From Sphingomonadaceae bacterium (GTDB lineage: Bacteria > Pseudomonadota > Alphaproteobacteria > Sphingomonadales > Sphingomonadaceae): 64,000 nt of DNA. Of this stretch, positions 16,801-25,433 are shown in pieces; positions within the stretch are counted from its first letter, which is position 1; each line of letters starts with the position of its first letter. The stretch spans positions 248,001-312,000 of the forward strand of contig JANWWL010000005.1 in the NCBI GenBank assembly GCA_025056155.1, in the 5' to 3' direction. The notes under the pieces are model-generated. The model was not told the DNA's origin and made no database searches. It saw only the letters and a program-made list of their open reading frames with translations. Position numbers and translations under genes: made by a program.

Positions 16801-19232
16801 GGCCCGCCCCGCCCCCTCCCGTTCCCCTGGCCAGCGCCAACGGCCACGGCGGCTTCGATCCCGCCACCGGCGACTATGTGATCCAGGGCGAGGCCCCCCC
16901 GGTGCCCTGGGCCAACGTGATCGCCTTCGAGGAGTTCGGCACGCTCGTCGACCACCGCAGCCTGGGGTTCACCTGGGCGCTCAACGCCGGCGAGTTCCGG
17001 CTGACGCCCTGGCGCAACGATCCGGTCTTCGCGCCCCCGGCCGAGGCGCTGCACCTGCGCGACGAAGTGACGGCCCGGATCTGGAACGCCGTGCCCGAGC
17101 CGGGCGTGGGCTGGGTGCGGCACCGGCCGGGGCTTTCGACCTTCGTCCGCCACGATCAGGGCCTTGACCAGACGGTGGAAGTGGGCGTGGCCCGCGACGC
17201 GCCGGTCAAGATCGTGCGGCTGCGGCTGTCGAACCGCACCACGGTCCCGCGCCGGATCACGGCGACCTACCAGGCCGAATGGTTGCTGGGCCCCGTCGCG
17301 GGGGAAACGCGCGCCTGGCTCCAGGCCTCCTACGACCCGCCGTCGGGCGCCATCCTGGCGCAGAACCGCCGCGTGGCCGACTTCGCCCGGCACGTGGCGT
17401 TCCTCGCGAGCGATCGGCCGCCCCACGGCCTGTCGGCCTCGCGCCTTGCCTTCCTGGGCCCGGACGGCGATCCACGACGGCCCGAGGCGCTCGCCCGCTG
17501 GGGCCTCGGCACCGTCTGGGCCAGCCGGGGGGACGCGCTCGGCGCCCTGCAGGTCCACCTCGACCTCCCGCCCGGCGGCGAAGCCGAAGCCCTGTTTCTG
17601 CTGGGGGCCGCCCCCTCAGCCGAGGAGGCGCGAGCGCTGGTGCAGCGCTTCCGGCAGCCGGGCGTGGCCACCGCCGCCCTCGCCCGCGCCACGCGGTGGT
17701 GGGATGAGCTGCTCTCGGCCGTCGAGGTGGAGACCCCCGACCCCGCATTCGACCGGATGGTCAACCGGTGGCTGCCGCTGCAGTCGGCCGCCGCTCGGCT
17801 GTTCGCGCGGGCGGGGCCGTGGCAGGCCTCGGGCGCGTTCGGGTTCCGAGACCAGCTGCAAGACGTGCTGGCCCTGCTGTGGCACGACCCGGCGCTGGCG
17901 CGGGCGCACCTCTTGCGCGCGGCCGCCCACCAGTTCGAGGAAGGCGACGTGCTGCACTGGTGGCATCCGCCAGGCGGGCAGGGCGTGCGCACCCGCTGTT
18001 CCGACGACCTGCTGTGGCTGCCCTTCGCGGCCGCCCGCTACGTGGAGGCCACGGGCGACCTGACCATTCTCGACGAGCCCGTTCCGTTCCTGAAGGGCGA
18101 GCCGCTGCGGCCCGACGAGGCGGAACGCTACGCGACCTGGGCGCGCGGCGAGGAGGCGCCGCTGCTCGAGCATCTGGCGCGCGCGCTCGCGGCCGGCTGG
18201 CGCCTGGGTCCCGACGGCCTGCCGCTCATCGGCACGGGCGACTGGAACGACGGGCTCGACCGCGTGGGCGCCCGCGGCCGCGGCACCAGCGTATGGCTGG
18301 GCTGGTTTCTCATCGCCGTCATCGACGGCTTTGTGCGCCTGGCCGAGCGCGCGGGCCGGCCCGACCTCGCCCAACCCTGGCCCGCCCGCCGCGAGGCGCT
18401 GCGCCAGGCGCTTGAGGCCCGCGCCTGGGACGGCCAGTGGTATGCCCGCGCCTTCGACGACGAGGGCGCGCCCTGGGGCTCCCACCTCAACGAGGAATGC
18501 CGGATCGACCTCATCGCCCAGGCCTGGGCGGTGCTGTCGGGCGCAGCCGATCCGAACCGCGCCCGCCAGGCGATGGACTGCGCCCGCACGCTGCTGGCCG
18601 GCGCCGACGGCCTGGTCCGGCTACTTGCGCCGCCGTTCCAGCGCACCCGGCGGGACCCGGGCTACATCGCGGCCTATCCCCCGGGCATCCGCGAGAACGG
18701 GGGGCAATACGCCCATGCGGCCGCCTGGTTCGGCCTGGCCCTCGCCCGGCTGGGCGACGGCGACGGCGCGAAGGACGTGTTCGACCGCATCAATCCCATC
18801 CTCCGCACCCAGGATGCCGCGGCGGTCGCCCGCTACCGTGGCGAACCCTACGCCTGCGCGGCCGACATCGCGGGCGCCCCGCCGCACACGGGCCGCTGCG
18901 GCTGGACCTGGTACACCGGCGCGGCCGGCTGGGCCTTCCGCCTGGCCATCGAAGGCATCCTGGGGCTTCGGCTGGTCGACGGAGCGCTCGTCGTCCTTCC
19001 CTGCCTGCCGCGGGACTGGTCGGGCGCGGACGTCCGAGTCCAGCGCGGGGCGGGCGCGATCCGCGTGCGCATCCACGGCGGCGGCGCCGGACCGTGGCGC
19101 CTGCGCTCGGCCGGCCGCGAGGTGGACGGCCCCGTGGCCTTTCCCGCAACCGGCGAGACGGTGATCGACGTCGTGCCCGCCGGCGTTCCCGTGGCACCGA
19201 GCCCTGACCTCCCGGCCGAGCTGGCCGACTAG
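10869..19232 (+). CDS. ndvB: Cyclic beta-1,2-glucan synthase (Cgs/NdvB/ChvB family)
   Basis: A 2,787-residue inner-membrane enzyme, the normal size for Brucella Cgs and Rhizobium NdvB. It makes cyclic beta-1,2-glucans for the periplasm from UDP-glucose. Membrane segments lie at about residues 310-370, 712-760 and 850-890. Between them is the GT84 glycosyltransferase domain, with DADTRLP (about 528), SHDLLEG (about 640) and a QxxxRW-type RVHRWTRGDWQ (about 673). The middle region (about 905-1445, WLYFETFAGPSHHWLPP to EEYMAHHQGMGLAALANLL) is the glucoamylase-like cyclisation domain (GH189). The C-terminal third is a GH94 phosphorylase with GTGDWNDGLDRVG (about 2455), which trims chains and sets ring size. 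The frame is unbroken over 8.3 kb. The GTG start overlaps the stress-protein stop. Confidence 0.95.
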   Translation: MTALDEAEHGRAIEQAAATAPRGPLARRRSRRPGWTDRGHADRFFTAAALRARDAPPAAAHAATWLLDNLYVVRRVVAALPGDMPVRFWRRLPGVAGRDPAVPRILDLADAFLGATGLQVSPTLLERFLDHYQPEQPLTTAELWALPTALRIACLDQLAHALEKLFPDLPAPPRPLRPVEPARADPADVVAGSLQALGTCAKLSWEELFDRVSPVERVLARDPAGVYPRMDFSTRDRYRRAVEKLADWSGRSEPTVAEAALALATAHAGDERAGHVGYWLIGTGRPVLERRIGVQLPLGARWERWLEGHAFPAYLAALIAATGMALMPPGLLLAAGGASLGSWVVGLAVSLVPASLVGLSFVHWLLTHLVRPRLLPRLDFRRGLAEGCETAVVVPVLVDAPDDAASLARALEAHHLANRDPRIRIVLLSDFADAPTAERPEDPAIEAALVEAVRALNRRHGRGDEDGPFHLLHRRRSWCATQRAFLGRERKRGKIEDFCRLVRDGALDAFPVRVGALAHLRRCRFAMIADADTRLPLGTVARLVGTAAHPLNRPVHDTRTGKVVAGYAVLQPRIEPAPGSAATLYGRLQAGDTSIDIYARAVSDVYQDLFGEGIFAGKGLIDIEAFQRSLADRMPEERILSHDLLEGLHARCALVSDVVIFESFPDSHAEQQARVHRWTRGDWQLLPWLAAQVPGARGPVPSVLSPLDRLKLLDNLRRSLVAPSLVAMAAAGWLLLPGPAWGWSLLAALALGLSMALDLLASMARGRTVGGARQLLRRCGEGFGRFALSVAFLAADALSALDAVGRTLVRLRTRRRLLEWRTAAQVRQSLLARSPARAQLVALAPGTALGLGLLTLVASLKPASLPAALLLGVPWLAAPLVAAATSRVLRPRAIRLAGDDIAFLRGVARRTWLYFETFAGPSHHWLPPDNFQEAGLGVEAPRTSPTNVGMMFLAMLAAQRLGHLSVPALAERTALALDALDRAPAYRGHVLNWIDTRTLEPLEPRYVSTVDSGNLAMSLLALAGGLEALRQEPAVGVERLDGLADTLRVLEEALTAPGARAPAALVQAAEEARSLREALAEVRTEPRRWPGFAAALRERGVAALANRVADALADWPDPDPRTLADVEAWIERTVAHADELARDLASFPPMDTLAQGLPAELAKRLRSARGLAAQADALVQAAEDVERRSAPGCPDAARLRAAAATALELDQQLCALASRARARAAAIDFGFLFDPATRLFRIGLNLSTGEPDAGLYDLLASEARLASFLAIARGAAPPEHWAHLGRPVTRVDGRLVLVSWQGSMFEYLMPRLLLKAPEGSLLAEAERSAVLVQQAHARRLGLPWGVSESGYAARDAQGHYQYQGFGVPRLGIRRGLEADRVVAPYATLLALPVDPTGAVANLRRLAGLGLLRRYGFVEAADFTPTRLPAGRSFVAVEEYMAHHQGMGLAALANLLFDDWLVELVRADPELATADLLLAERCPWDARPDPSGPPPAPVETRPAATVAHHPWPAEVDPGVPALHAAGNGRLVQRIASRGGVQLFHEERLLARTPGAGTGADARLPLFVRDGATGTVWRPGDRSGPAGGTGWQARFAVHGALFRDRALELGIRVETGVAPDADLECLKFVLTNESARSRTLDLLFVREVVLDRAADHERHPAFSRLFVETAWLADRQALLARRRPRRPEERPPVMLVRMVCDEPGFTLVGHQTDRARLFPPPGDPDRPDFGALDATSPRGFSLDPVVALAGRLELPPGKRVEVAVLTAVGSTQADAEAVLDRFQTAAAVEWALRAAESAARAELDRLGFRPGEAEALQRLLTRLLGPTALPALDPGDGPGQSDLWAAGISGDHPVLAVKSDDGTVTPCLEALLRFHRRWRSLGVRIDLVILHGGEPGYVEPVRDRLLRQLKAQGLIDALGHRGGIHLVPLAMPALVRAVEAASLVTLDAAGDLSPAALGPPARLPELPVFPATGTLPEAARPAPPPPVPLASANGHGGFDPATGDYVIQGEAPPVPWANVIAFEEFGTLVDHRSLGFTWALNAGEFRLTPWRNDPVFAPPAEALHLRDEVTARIWNAVPEPGVGWVRHRPGLSTFVRHDQGLDQTVEVGVARDAPVKIVRLRLSNRTTVPRRITATYQAEWLLGPVAGETRAWLQASYDPPSGAILAQNRRVADFARHVAFLASDRPPHGLSASRLAFLGPDGDPRRPEALARWGLGTVWASRGDALGALQVHLDLPPGGEAEALFLLGAAPSAEEARALVQRFRQPGVATAALARATRWWDELLSAVEVETPDPAFDRMVNRWLPLQSAAARLFARAGPWQASGAFGFRDQLQDVLALLWHDPALARAHLLRAAAHQFEEGDVLHWWHPPGGQGVRTRCSDDLLWLPFAAARYVEATGDLTILDEPVPFLKGEPLRPDEAERYATWARGEEAPLLEHLARALAAGWRLGPDGLPLIGTGDWNDGLDRVGARGRGTSVWLGWFLIAVIDGFVRLAERAGRPDLAQPWPARREALRQALEARAWDGQWYARAFDDEGAPWGSHLNEECRIDLIAQAWAVLSGAADPNRARQAMDCARTLLAGADGLVRLLAPPFQRTRRDPGYIAAYPPGIRENGGQYAHAAAWFGLALARLGDGDGAKDVFDRINPILRTQDAAAVARYRGEPYACAADIAGAPPHTGRCGWTWYTGAAGWAFRLAIEGILGLRLVDGALVVLPCLPRDWSGADVRVQRGAGAIRVRIHGGGAGPWRLRSAGREVDGPVAFPATGETVIDVVPAGVPVAPSPDLPAELAD

Positions 19233-19373
19233 GGGCCGACGGGCGGCTTCCGCATCCGGCGGACCGTCGCGACGGCCATGATCCTCTGCAGCGCCCCGTG
19301 GCCATCGGCCGCGGCTTACGGCAGGTTCGAATCCAGCGCCCGCCGTCCTCGGCGGCAATCCCTGCGCTGGGTC

Positions 19374-19401
19374 TTGGCACCGTGTCGCAACGGTTTATAT
19401 T
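19374..19401 (+). promoter_or_regulatory. Candidate sigma-70-type promoter of the ArsR-family gene
   Basis: TTGGCA (19374-19379) and TATATT (19396-19401) are separated by 16 bases, close to the vegetative consensus. The TTTATATTATT stretch is one of the most AT-rich runs in a region otherwise near 75% GC. Transcription would begin near 19408 and give a 5-prime leader of about 55 bases before ATG 19464. Self-repressing ArsR proteins often bind such AT-rich sites, but no clear dyad was found. Confidence 0.5.
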
Positions 19402-19463
19402 ATTCGCATGTCTTGGTGGCCCCGCCCACCTGGCCCGACCCGCCGACGGTTACCTCCCGCGGC

Positions 19464-19844
19464 ATGACGCACGCCCCGCCGCCGCCTGGCCAGCTGATGC
19501 CCCTGGGCGAAGAAGCGCCGCGCATGGCTCGCGTCTTGCGCCTGCTGGCCAACCCGGATCGCTTGCGCATGCTCTGCCGCATGGGCATGGCCGACGAGCT
19601 GGGTGGCGCCCACCCCACCGTGGGGGAGCTCGTGGTCGTCACCGGACTGTCGCAGTCGCGGGTCTCGCAACATCTGGCCCTGCTGCGCGAGGCAGGCATC
19701 GTCATGGCAACCCGCGAGGGCCAGCAGGTGCGTTACGCCCTCGTCGATCCGCGCGTGCGCGCGGTGATGGAGGCGCTGTGCGACCTGTGCGAGCGCGGCC
19801 TGCCGCCCTCGCGCCTCGACGGGCCGGCCGCGCGCAGGGCGTAA
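19464..19844 (+). CDS. ArsR-family winged-helix transcriptional regulator
   Basis: The 126-residue product has the complete ArsR/SmtB fold: MARVLRLLANPDRLRMLCRM, a VGELVVVTGLSQSRVSQHLALLREAG recognition helix region, and the wing MATREGQQVRYALVD. These proteins repress as dimers and release DNA on binding a metal or other ligand. A possible ligand pair is Cys-x2-Cys near the C-terminus (ALCDLCERG), plus Cys in RMLCRMG; no classical ELCV-type arsenic motif is present. ATG 19464 was chosen because the best promoter starts transcription only about 55 bases upstream. It lies alone between the glucan synthase and the PEP-CTERM gene, so its targets are unknown. Confidence 0.85.
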   Translation: MTHAPPPPGQLMPLGEEAPRMARVLRLLANPDRLRMLCRMGMADELGGAHPTVGELVVVTGLSQSRVSQHLALLREAGIVMATREGQQVRYALVDPRVRAVMEALCDLCERGLPPSRLDGPAARRA

Positions 19845-19866
19845 GGGCGCGCCGTGCCGCCGGGCC

Positions 19867-21003
19867 TCAGACCGCGGCGGGCGATCGCCGGCGGCGCGCG
19901 GCGAGGCCCACCACCCCGAAGCCCGAGACGTGAAGCGCCCAGGTCGCCGGCTCGGGGATGGGCGCCGGCCCGCCCCCGCCCGGCGCGAATGGGCTCGGCA
20001 GGGCCAGGTTGGTGCCGTCGGGGGCGCGCAGCGCGAAAGGAGCGATGGGATTGCCAGCCGCATCGCGGAAGTTCGCAAGGCCCATGAGATAGGCGGAGCT
20101 GACCGCGTTGCACTCGGTGCTGACGGCCGTGCCCGAGGTCATGTAGGCGGCAAGCCCGGCCGCGGTGCTGCCGCAGGCAAGCTCGAACATGAACTGGTAG
20201 CTGCGGCCGGAGACGAAATGGACCGGGATCGCCGGATTGAGGGTGGGCGCGACGCCATGATAGGCCCCGCTCTGGGTAATGGTCAGTTCGTCGAGGTCAC
20301 TGCCCAGCAGCTCGTTGCCGCCCGGCGTGAGCCGCCAGCCGATCCAGTAGGCGGCGGCGCGATCCGTGAAGCTCTGGTCGAAGCCCCCGTCCGCATTCGG
20401 GACGCGCAGGATCTCGCGGTAGATCGCGAAGGTGGCCGAGAGGAGCGAGCGGGTCCCCGTCCCAACCTCCTCGATTTCGAGCCGAAGGGAGGCCTGCGAC
20501 CCGAGGAAGAAGTCGAAATTCGTCTTCCCGTAGAATCTGCAGTCGACGGTCCCGGTGCAGGTGAAGATTTTGCGCTCGAGAAGGGGGAGCGGATCGACGA
20601 AATTGAGGAGGCCCCGAAGCAGCACGCCCATGTCGGCCGTGCCGGTGCCCTCGGACACCGCCGTTCCCATCCAGCGGCCGAGGCCGAGGCCATTCAGTTC
20701 GTGATCGCCCGTCAGGAGGCCGGCGGCGGAGAAGGCGCGCGCGTAGCGATCGCCCGCCTGGCCCCGGCCCTCGCCGAAATCGGCGGCGTCATAGCCATCG
20801 ACATCGCCCGTGTAGAAGACCTCGGCCCACACGCCGGGGTTGAAGGTCGAGTCCGCGCCATCCGCGAGCGGATAGCCCCAGGCGTCCCAGAAGTCATAGT
20901 TGGCGGACGCGTAGAAGGGGAACTCGACGGCCGCCGCCGAGGGCGCCGACGCCACCATGGCTCCGATCACGGCCACCTTCCCCAAGGCCAACGCGCCCCG
21001 CAT
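19867..21003 (-). CDS. PEP-CTERM sorting-domain exported protein
   Basis: A 378-residue secreted protein of unknown function. It starts with a Sec signal peptide (about residues 1-26, [16 protein letters not shown]) and ends with a PEP-CTERM tail: [16 protein letters not shown], a short hydrophobic helix, then AARRRR. In this family the tail is cut by exosortase at the PEP motif and the protein is released or anchored, often in exopolysaccharide-producing bacteria. The mature part has several cysteines and repeated beta-strand-like segments but no recognised domain. ATG 21003 follows a GGAGGCGAG ribosome site by about four bases. A sigma-54-like promoter lies 39-55 bases upstream. No exosortase gene is in this window. 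Confidence 0.85.
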   Translation of the reverse strand: MRGALALGKVAVIGAMVASAPSAAAVEFPFYASANYDFWDAWGYPLADGADSTFNPGVWAEVFYTGDVDGYDAADFGEGRGQAGDRYARAFSAAGLLTGDHELNGLGLGRWMGTAVSEGTGTADMGVLLRGLLNFVDPLPLLERKIFTCTGTVDCRFYGKTNFDFFLGSQASLRLEIEEVGTGTRSLLSATFAIYREILRVPNADGGFDQSFTDRAAAYWIGWRLTPGGNELLGSDLDELTITQSGAYHGVAPTLNPAIPVHFVSGRSYQFMFELACGSTAAGLAAYMTSGTAVSTECNAVSSAYLMGLANFRDAAGNPIAPFALRAPDGTNLALPSPFAPGGGGPAPIPEPATWALHVSGFGVVGLAARRRRSPAAV

Positions 21004-21041
21004 TCTCGCCTCCGCCGCCAAACCGCGTCGACACCCTGCCC

Positions 21042-21058
21042 TGCAAACCGCGGGCCAA
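21042..21058 (-). promoter_or_regulatory. Candidate sigma-54 (-24/-12) promoter of the PEP-CTERM gene
   Basis: On the minus strand the sequence TTGGCCCGCGGTTTGCA matches the -24/-12 consensus YTGGCACGRNNNTTGCW at 15 of 17 places, with invariant GG and GC dinucleotides in the correct spacing. The implied start is near 21031, leaving a leader of about 28 bases that contains the GGAGGCG ribosome site. In floc-forming bacteria PEP-CTERM genes are known to depend on RpoN and the PrsK/PrsR two-component system, so the location makes sense. Confidence 0.6.
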
Positions 21059-21124
21059 CAAACCAACAGCTTGATCCGTCGAGGCTTCCTCCTTGAAGAG
21101 CAGGGCCGGCTGTCAAGACCGGGC

Positions 21125-21142
21125 ATGATGCATCTGCATCAT
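21125..21142. promoter_or_regulatory. Perfect 18-bp palindrome, possible activator-binding site
   Basis: Two 8-base arms, ATGATGCA and TGCATCAT, flank a TC centre. It lies 94-111 bases upstream of the predicted sigma-54 start of the PEP-CTERM gene, the usual range for enhancer sites of NtrC-type activators. It is also 70 bases upstream of the lepA start, so it could instead act on lepA. Its arms are AT-rich for this genome. Confidence 0.5.
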
Positions 21143-21211
21143 TCCCCAATCTTGCCCCGCGACGATCGTTCCGGGTTGCACAAGCGGCTCCCCTGCTGCC
21201 AAGGCCCCCCC

Positions 21212-23029
<1,818 letters not shown>

Positions 23030-23263
23030 CCGGCCGACGAGCTGGCCCCGGCAAGTCAGTCGGGTAGGGTTTCGCATCCTATACCCGCCTGCGGCGCGAA
23101 GCCTGCAAGTCCACCCCAAGCCCGGCGTCGAGCGCCTGCGTTCGCCGAATGGCCAGGCAGCGCGTCGGCCGGTCCTGACGGCGCAGGAAGGCCGGCGCCT
23201 CGGGCAGCGTCCCAAAGGCGAAGCCCCAGTCCACCACGCCGCCCACACCGAGGAGCCCTTCTC
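23030..23263. other. Intergenic region after lepA
   Basis: No gene, RNA or convincing terminator is visible in this stretch. Weak open frames here have no ribosome site and no family resemblance. Confidence 0.4.
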
Positions 23264-23482
23264 ATGAAAACGGGGCCGACGATCCCTGTGTCTCCTTCCG
23301 GAACCACCGTCGTCAGCGCCACCACCATCTCGCCGCCGCCGCAGCCCACCATCCCCCGCCAGTCGGGGAGGCTTTCATGCCCGTTCGGTATCGCCGCCTC
23401 GACCGGGCCGGCATGGCAGCAGGGGCGCCACTGCCGCGCCAACACTGCCCCACAGCGTTCACACTGCCGCGTGGCGGGCTAG
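23264..23482 (+). CDS. Possible small protein of unknown function
   Basis: A 72-residue open frame starting at ATG 23264, eight bases after a GAGGAG ribosome site. The protein is rich in Pro, Ser and Thr with three spaced cysteines (RLSCPFG, GRHCRAN, RSHCRVAG) and no recognised domain. Its TAG shares the CTAG tetramer with the oppositely oriented macB stop (23479-23482), an arrangement seen twice more in this window between certain genes. A competing minus-strand frame (23445 to 23056) encodes CERCGAV and RPCCHAG cysteine pairs directly downstream of macB. Codon third-position GC is similar for both, so neither can be accepted firmly. Confidence 0.25.
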   Translation: MKTGPTIPVSPSGTTVVSATTISPPPQPTIPRQSGRLSCPFGIAASTGPAWQQGRHCRANTAPQRSHCRVAG

Positions 23483-24702
23483 CTCCGCAGCGCTTCGATG
23501 GGCGACAGGCGCGCCGCACGCGAGGCAGGCCACCAGCCGAAGAACACGCCCACCGCCGCCGAAATCCCGAACGCCGCCACCACCGACGCAAGCGACACCA
23601 CCGTGGCGAACGGCAGGACGCGAGAGGCCAGCACCGCCAGCCCCACCCCCAGCAGCACCCCCGCCACACAGCCCACCAGGCTCAGCGCCAGCGCCTCCAG
23701 CAGGAACTGCAGCCGCACCGCCGCCCGCGGCGCCCCAATCGCCATCCGGATGCCGATCTCGCGCGTCCGCTCCGTCACCGACACGAGCATGATGTTCATG
23801 ATCCCGATCCCCCCCACCACCAGGCTGATGCCGCCGATGGCCCCCAACAGGATCGAGATGGCCCCCGTCGTCTCGCGGAACGTGTCGCCCACCGCCGTCA
23901 GGTTGGTGATCGAAAAATCATTCTCCTGGCCCGGCGCCAGGCCGTGCCGGCGGCGGAGCAGCTCGGCGATGGCCCGCTCGGCTTGCGGTAGCCCCTCGGG
24001 GGAGGCCACCGAGACGGTGATCGTGCGCACGAAGCGCCGGAACGGCCCGCCGCCCGCCACCAGCCGCAGCGACGAGGTGAGCGGCAACACCACCACGTCG
24101 TCGCGATCGATCCCGCCGATGCCCTGGCCGCGCGGCGGGAGGATCCCCACCACCCGGAAGCTCACCCCCCGCACCCGCAGGAGCTGGCCCAAGGGATCGG
24201 CCGCACCGAACAGTTCGCGCGCCACCGTCTGCCCGATCACGGCCACCCGCGCCCCCTGCCGCTCCTCCATGGCCGAGAAGGCCCGACCCTCTTCCGGGAA
24301 CCACCCCTGCACGACGAACCAGGCCGGCGTGGACGACGTAACGTTGGTGGCCCAGTTCACGGGCCCCGCCACCACCTGGACGGGCGTGGTCGTCTGGGGT
24401 GCGGCTGCCAGCACGCCCGGCAGTCGGGCAATCGCCTCGGCGTCCTCGAGCGTCAAGGTGGGCCGCGTGCCCGTTCCCTGTACGATCCCGGCACCGGTCC
24501 GTGCCGCGCCCGAGTTCACGATGAGGAGGTTCGATCCCAGGGCCGCGATCGAGGTTTCGACCCGCCGCTGCACGCCGTAGCCGATGGCCAGCATCAGGAT
24601 GACGGCCGCCACGCCAATCACCATGCCCAGCATGGTGAGCGCCGAGCGCAGCCGGTTGGCGGCGAGCGCCGTCGCGGCCTCGGCCAGCATCGCCCCGATC
24701 AC
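23479..24702 (-). CDS. MacB-type ABC transporter permease
   Basis: The 407-residue product has the MacB/FtsX layout. One N-terminal membrane helix (ALTMLGMVIGVAAVILMLAIG) follows a short cytoplasmic stretch, then comes a large periplasmic domain (about residues 45-280), then three C-terminal helices (GAIGGISLVVGGIGIMNIML, the EIGIRMAIGA coupling loop, a VGCVAGVLLGVGLAVL helix and a final WWPASRAARLSPIEALR tail). Such permeases do not move substrate through the membrane; they work as mechanotransducers driving export across the outer membrane with MacA and TolC. GTG 24702 overlaps the stop of the ATPase gene. This MacB is split from its ATPase, unlike E. coli MacB, in which the two are fused. 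The substrate is unknown. Confidence 0.9.
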   Translation of the reverse strand: MIGAMLAEAATALAANRLRSALTMLGMVIGVAAVILMLAIGYGVQRRVETSIAALGSNLLIVNSGAARTGAGIVQGTGTRPTLTLEDAEAIARLPGVLAAAPQTTTPVQVVAGPVNWATNVTSSTPAWFVVQGWFPEEGRAFSAMEERQGARVAVIGQTVARELFGAADPLGQLLRVRGVSFRVVGILPPRGQGIGGIDRDDVVVLPLTSSLRLVAGGGPFRRFVRTITVSVASPEGLPQAERAIAELLRRRHGLAPGQENDFSITNLTAVGDTFRETTGAISILLGAIGGISLVVGGIGIMNIMLVSVTERTREIGIRMAIGAPRAAVRLQFLLEALALSLVGCVAGVLLGVGLAVLASRVLPFATVVSLASVVAAFGISAAVGVFFGWWPASRAARLSPIEALRS

Positions 24703-25433
24703 GCCCGCACCACCTCGTAGTGATGGCCGGCATCCGCCAGCAGGGCGGGATGGGGCGGGCCGTCGTACACGATGCGTCCATCCTGCAGGCGGACCACCCG
24801 GTCGGTGGCGGCCGCGACGCCGGGATCGTGGGTGACGATCACCACCGTCACGCCCCGCTCGCGGTTCAGGGCGCGGAACAGGGCCAGGATCTCGGCCCCC
24901 GTTCGGGTGTCGAGCGCCCCCGTGGGCTCGTCCGCCAGCAACAGGCGCGGACCTGCGACCAGCGCACGGGCGATCGCCACGCGCTGCTGCTGGCCGCCCG
25001 ACAGCTGGGCCGGGCGTGCGCGTTCCTTGGCGGCCAGGCCCACGAGCGCCAGGAGCTCTCGCGCCCGGGCCCGCCGCTGCGTCCGGCCCCAGCCCGCGTA
25101 AACGAGCGGCAAGGCCACGTTGTCGAGGGCGGACAGGCGCGGCAGCAGGTTGAACTGCTGAAAGACGAACCCGATGGCCCGGTTGCGCAGCTGGGCGAGC
25201 TCGGGTTCGCGCAGGCCCGCCACGTCGCGCCCGGAAAACAGGAACCGGCCGGCCGTCGGCACGTCGAGACAGCCCAGCAGGTTCATAAGCGTCGACTTGC
25301 CCGAGCCCGACGGCCCCATGATCGCGACCAGCTCGCCGTCCCGCACCTCGAGGTCGATGCCGTCCAAAGCGCGGAAGGGCCCGGCTTCGGTCACATAGTC
25401 CTTCACGATGCCAGCGAGGCTCAAGAGGGTCAT
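24699..25433 (-). CDS. ABC transporter ATP-binding protein of a MacB/LolD-type exporter
   Basis: A 244-residue ATPase with Walker A GPSGSGKST, Q loop FVFQQFNLLPRLSALDNV, signature LSGGQQQRVAIARAL, Walker B LLLADEPTGALD and the H loop VTHDP. It belongs to the MacB/LolD/FtsE group that powers FtsX-like permeases. ATG 25433 overlaps the stop of the adaptor gene (ATGA), and its TGA overlaps the GTG of the permease. The three genes form one operon read adaptor, ATPase, permease. The last 20 residues (PALLADAGHHYEVVRA) have no conserved function. Confidence 0.93.
   Translation of the reverse strand: MTLLSLAGIVKDYVTEAGPFRALDGIDLEVRDGELVAIMGPSGSGKSTLMNLLGCLDVPTAGRFLFSGRDVAGLREPELAQLRNRAIGFVFQQFNLLPRLSALDNVALPLVYAGWGRTQRRARARELLALVGLAAKERARPAQLSGGQQQRVAIARALVAGPRLLLADEPTGALDTRTGAEILALFRALNRERGVTVVIVTHDPGVAAATDRVVRLQDGRIVYDGPPHPALLADAGHHYEVVRA

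Noticed and set aside
23056-23481. Stop-codon readthrough of macB into a cysteine-rich extension
   Set aside because: MacB already ends at the normal place (PIEALR plus one residue), and no readthrough context is visible.
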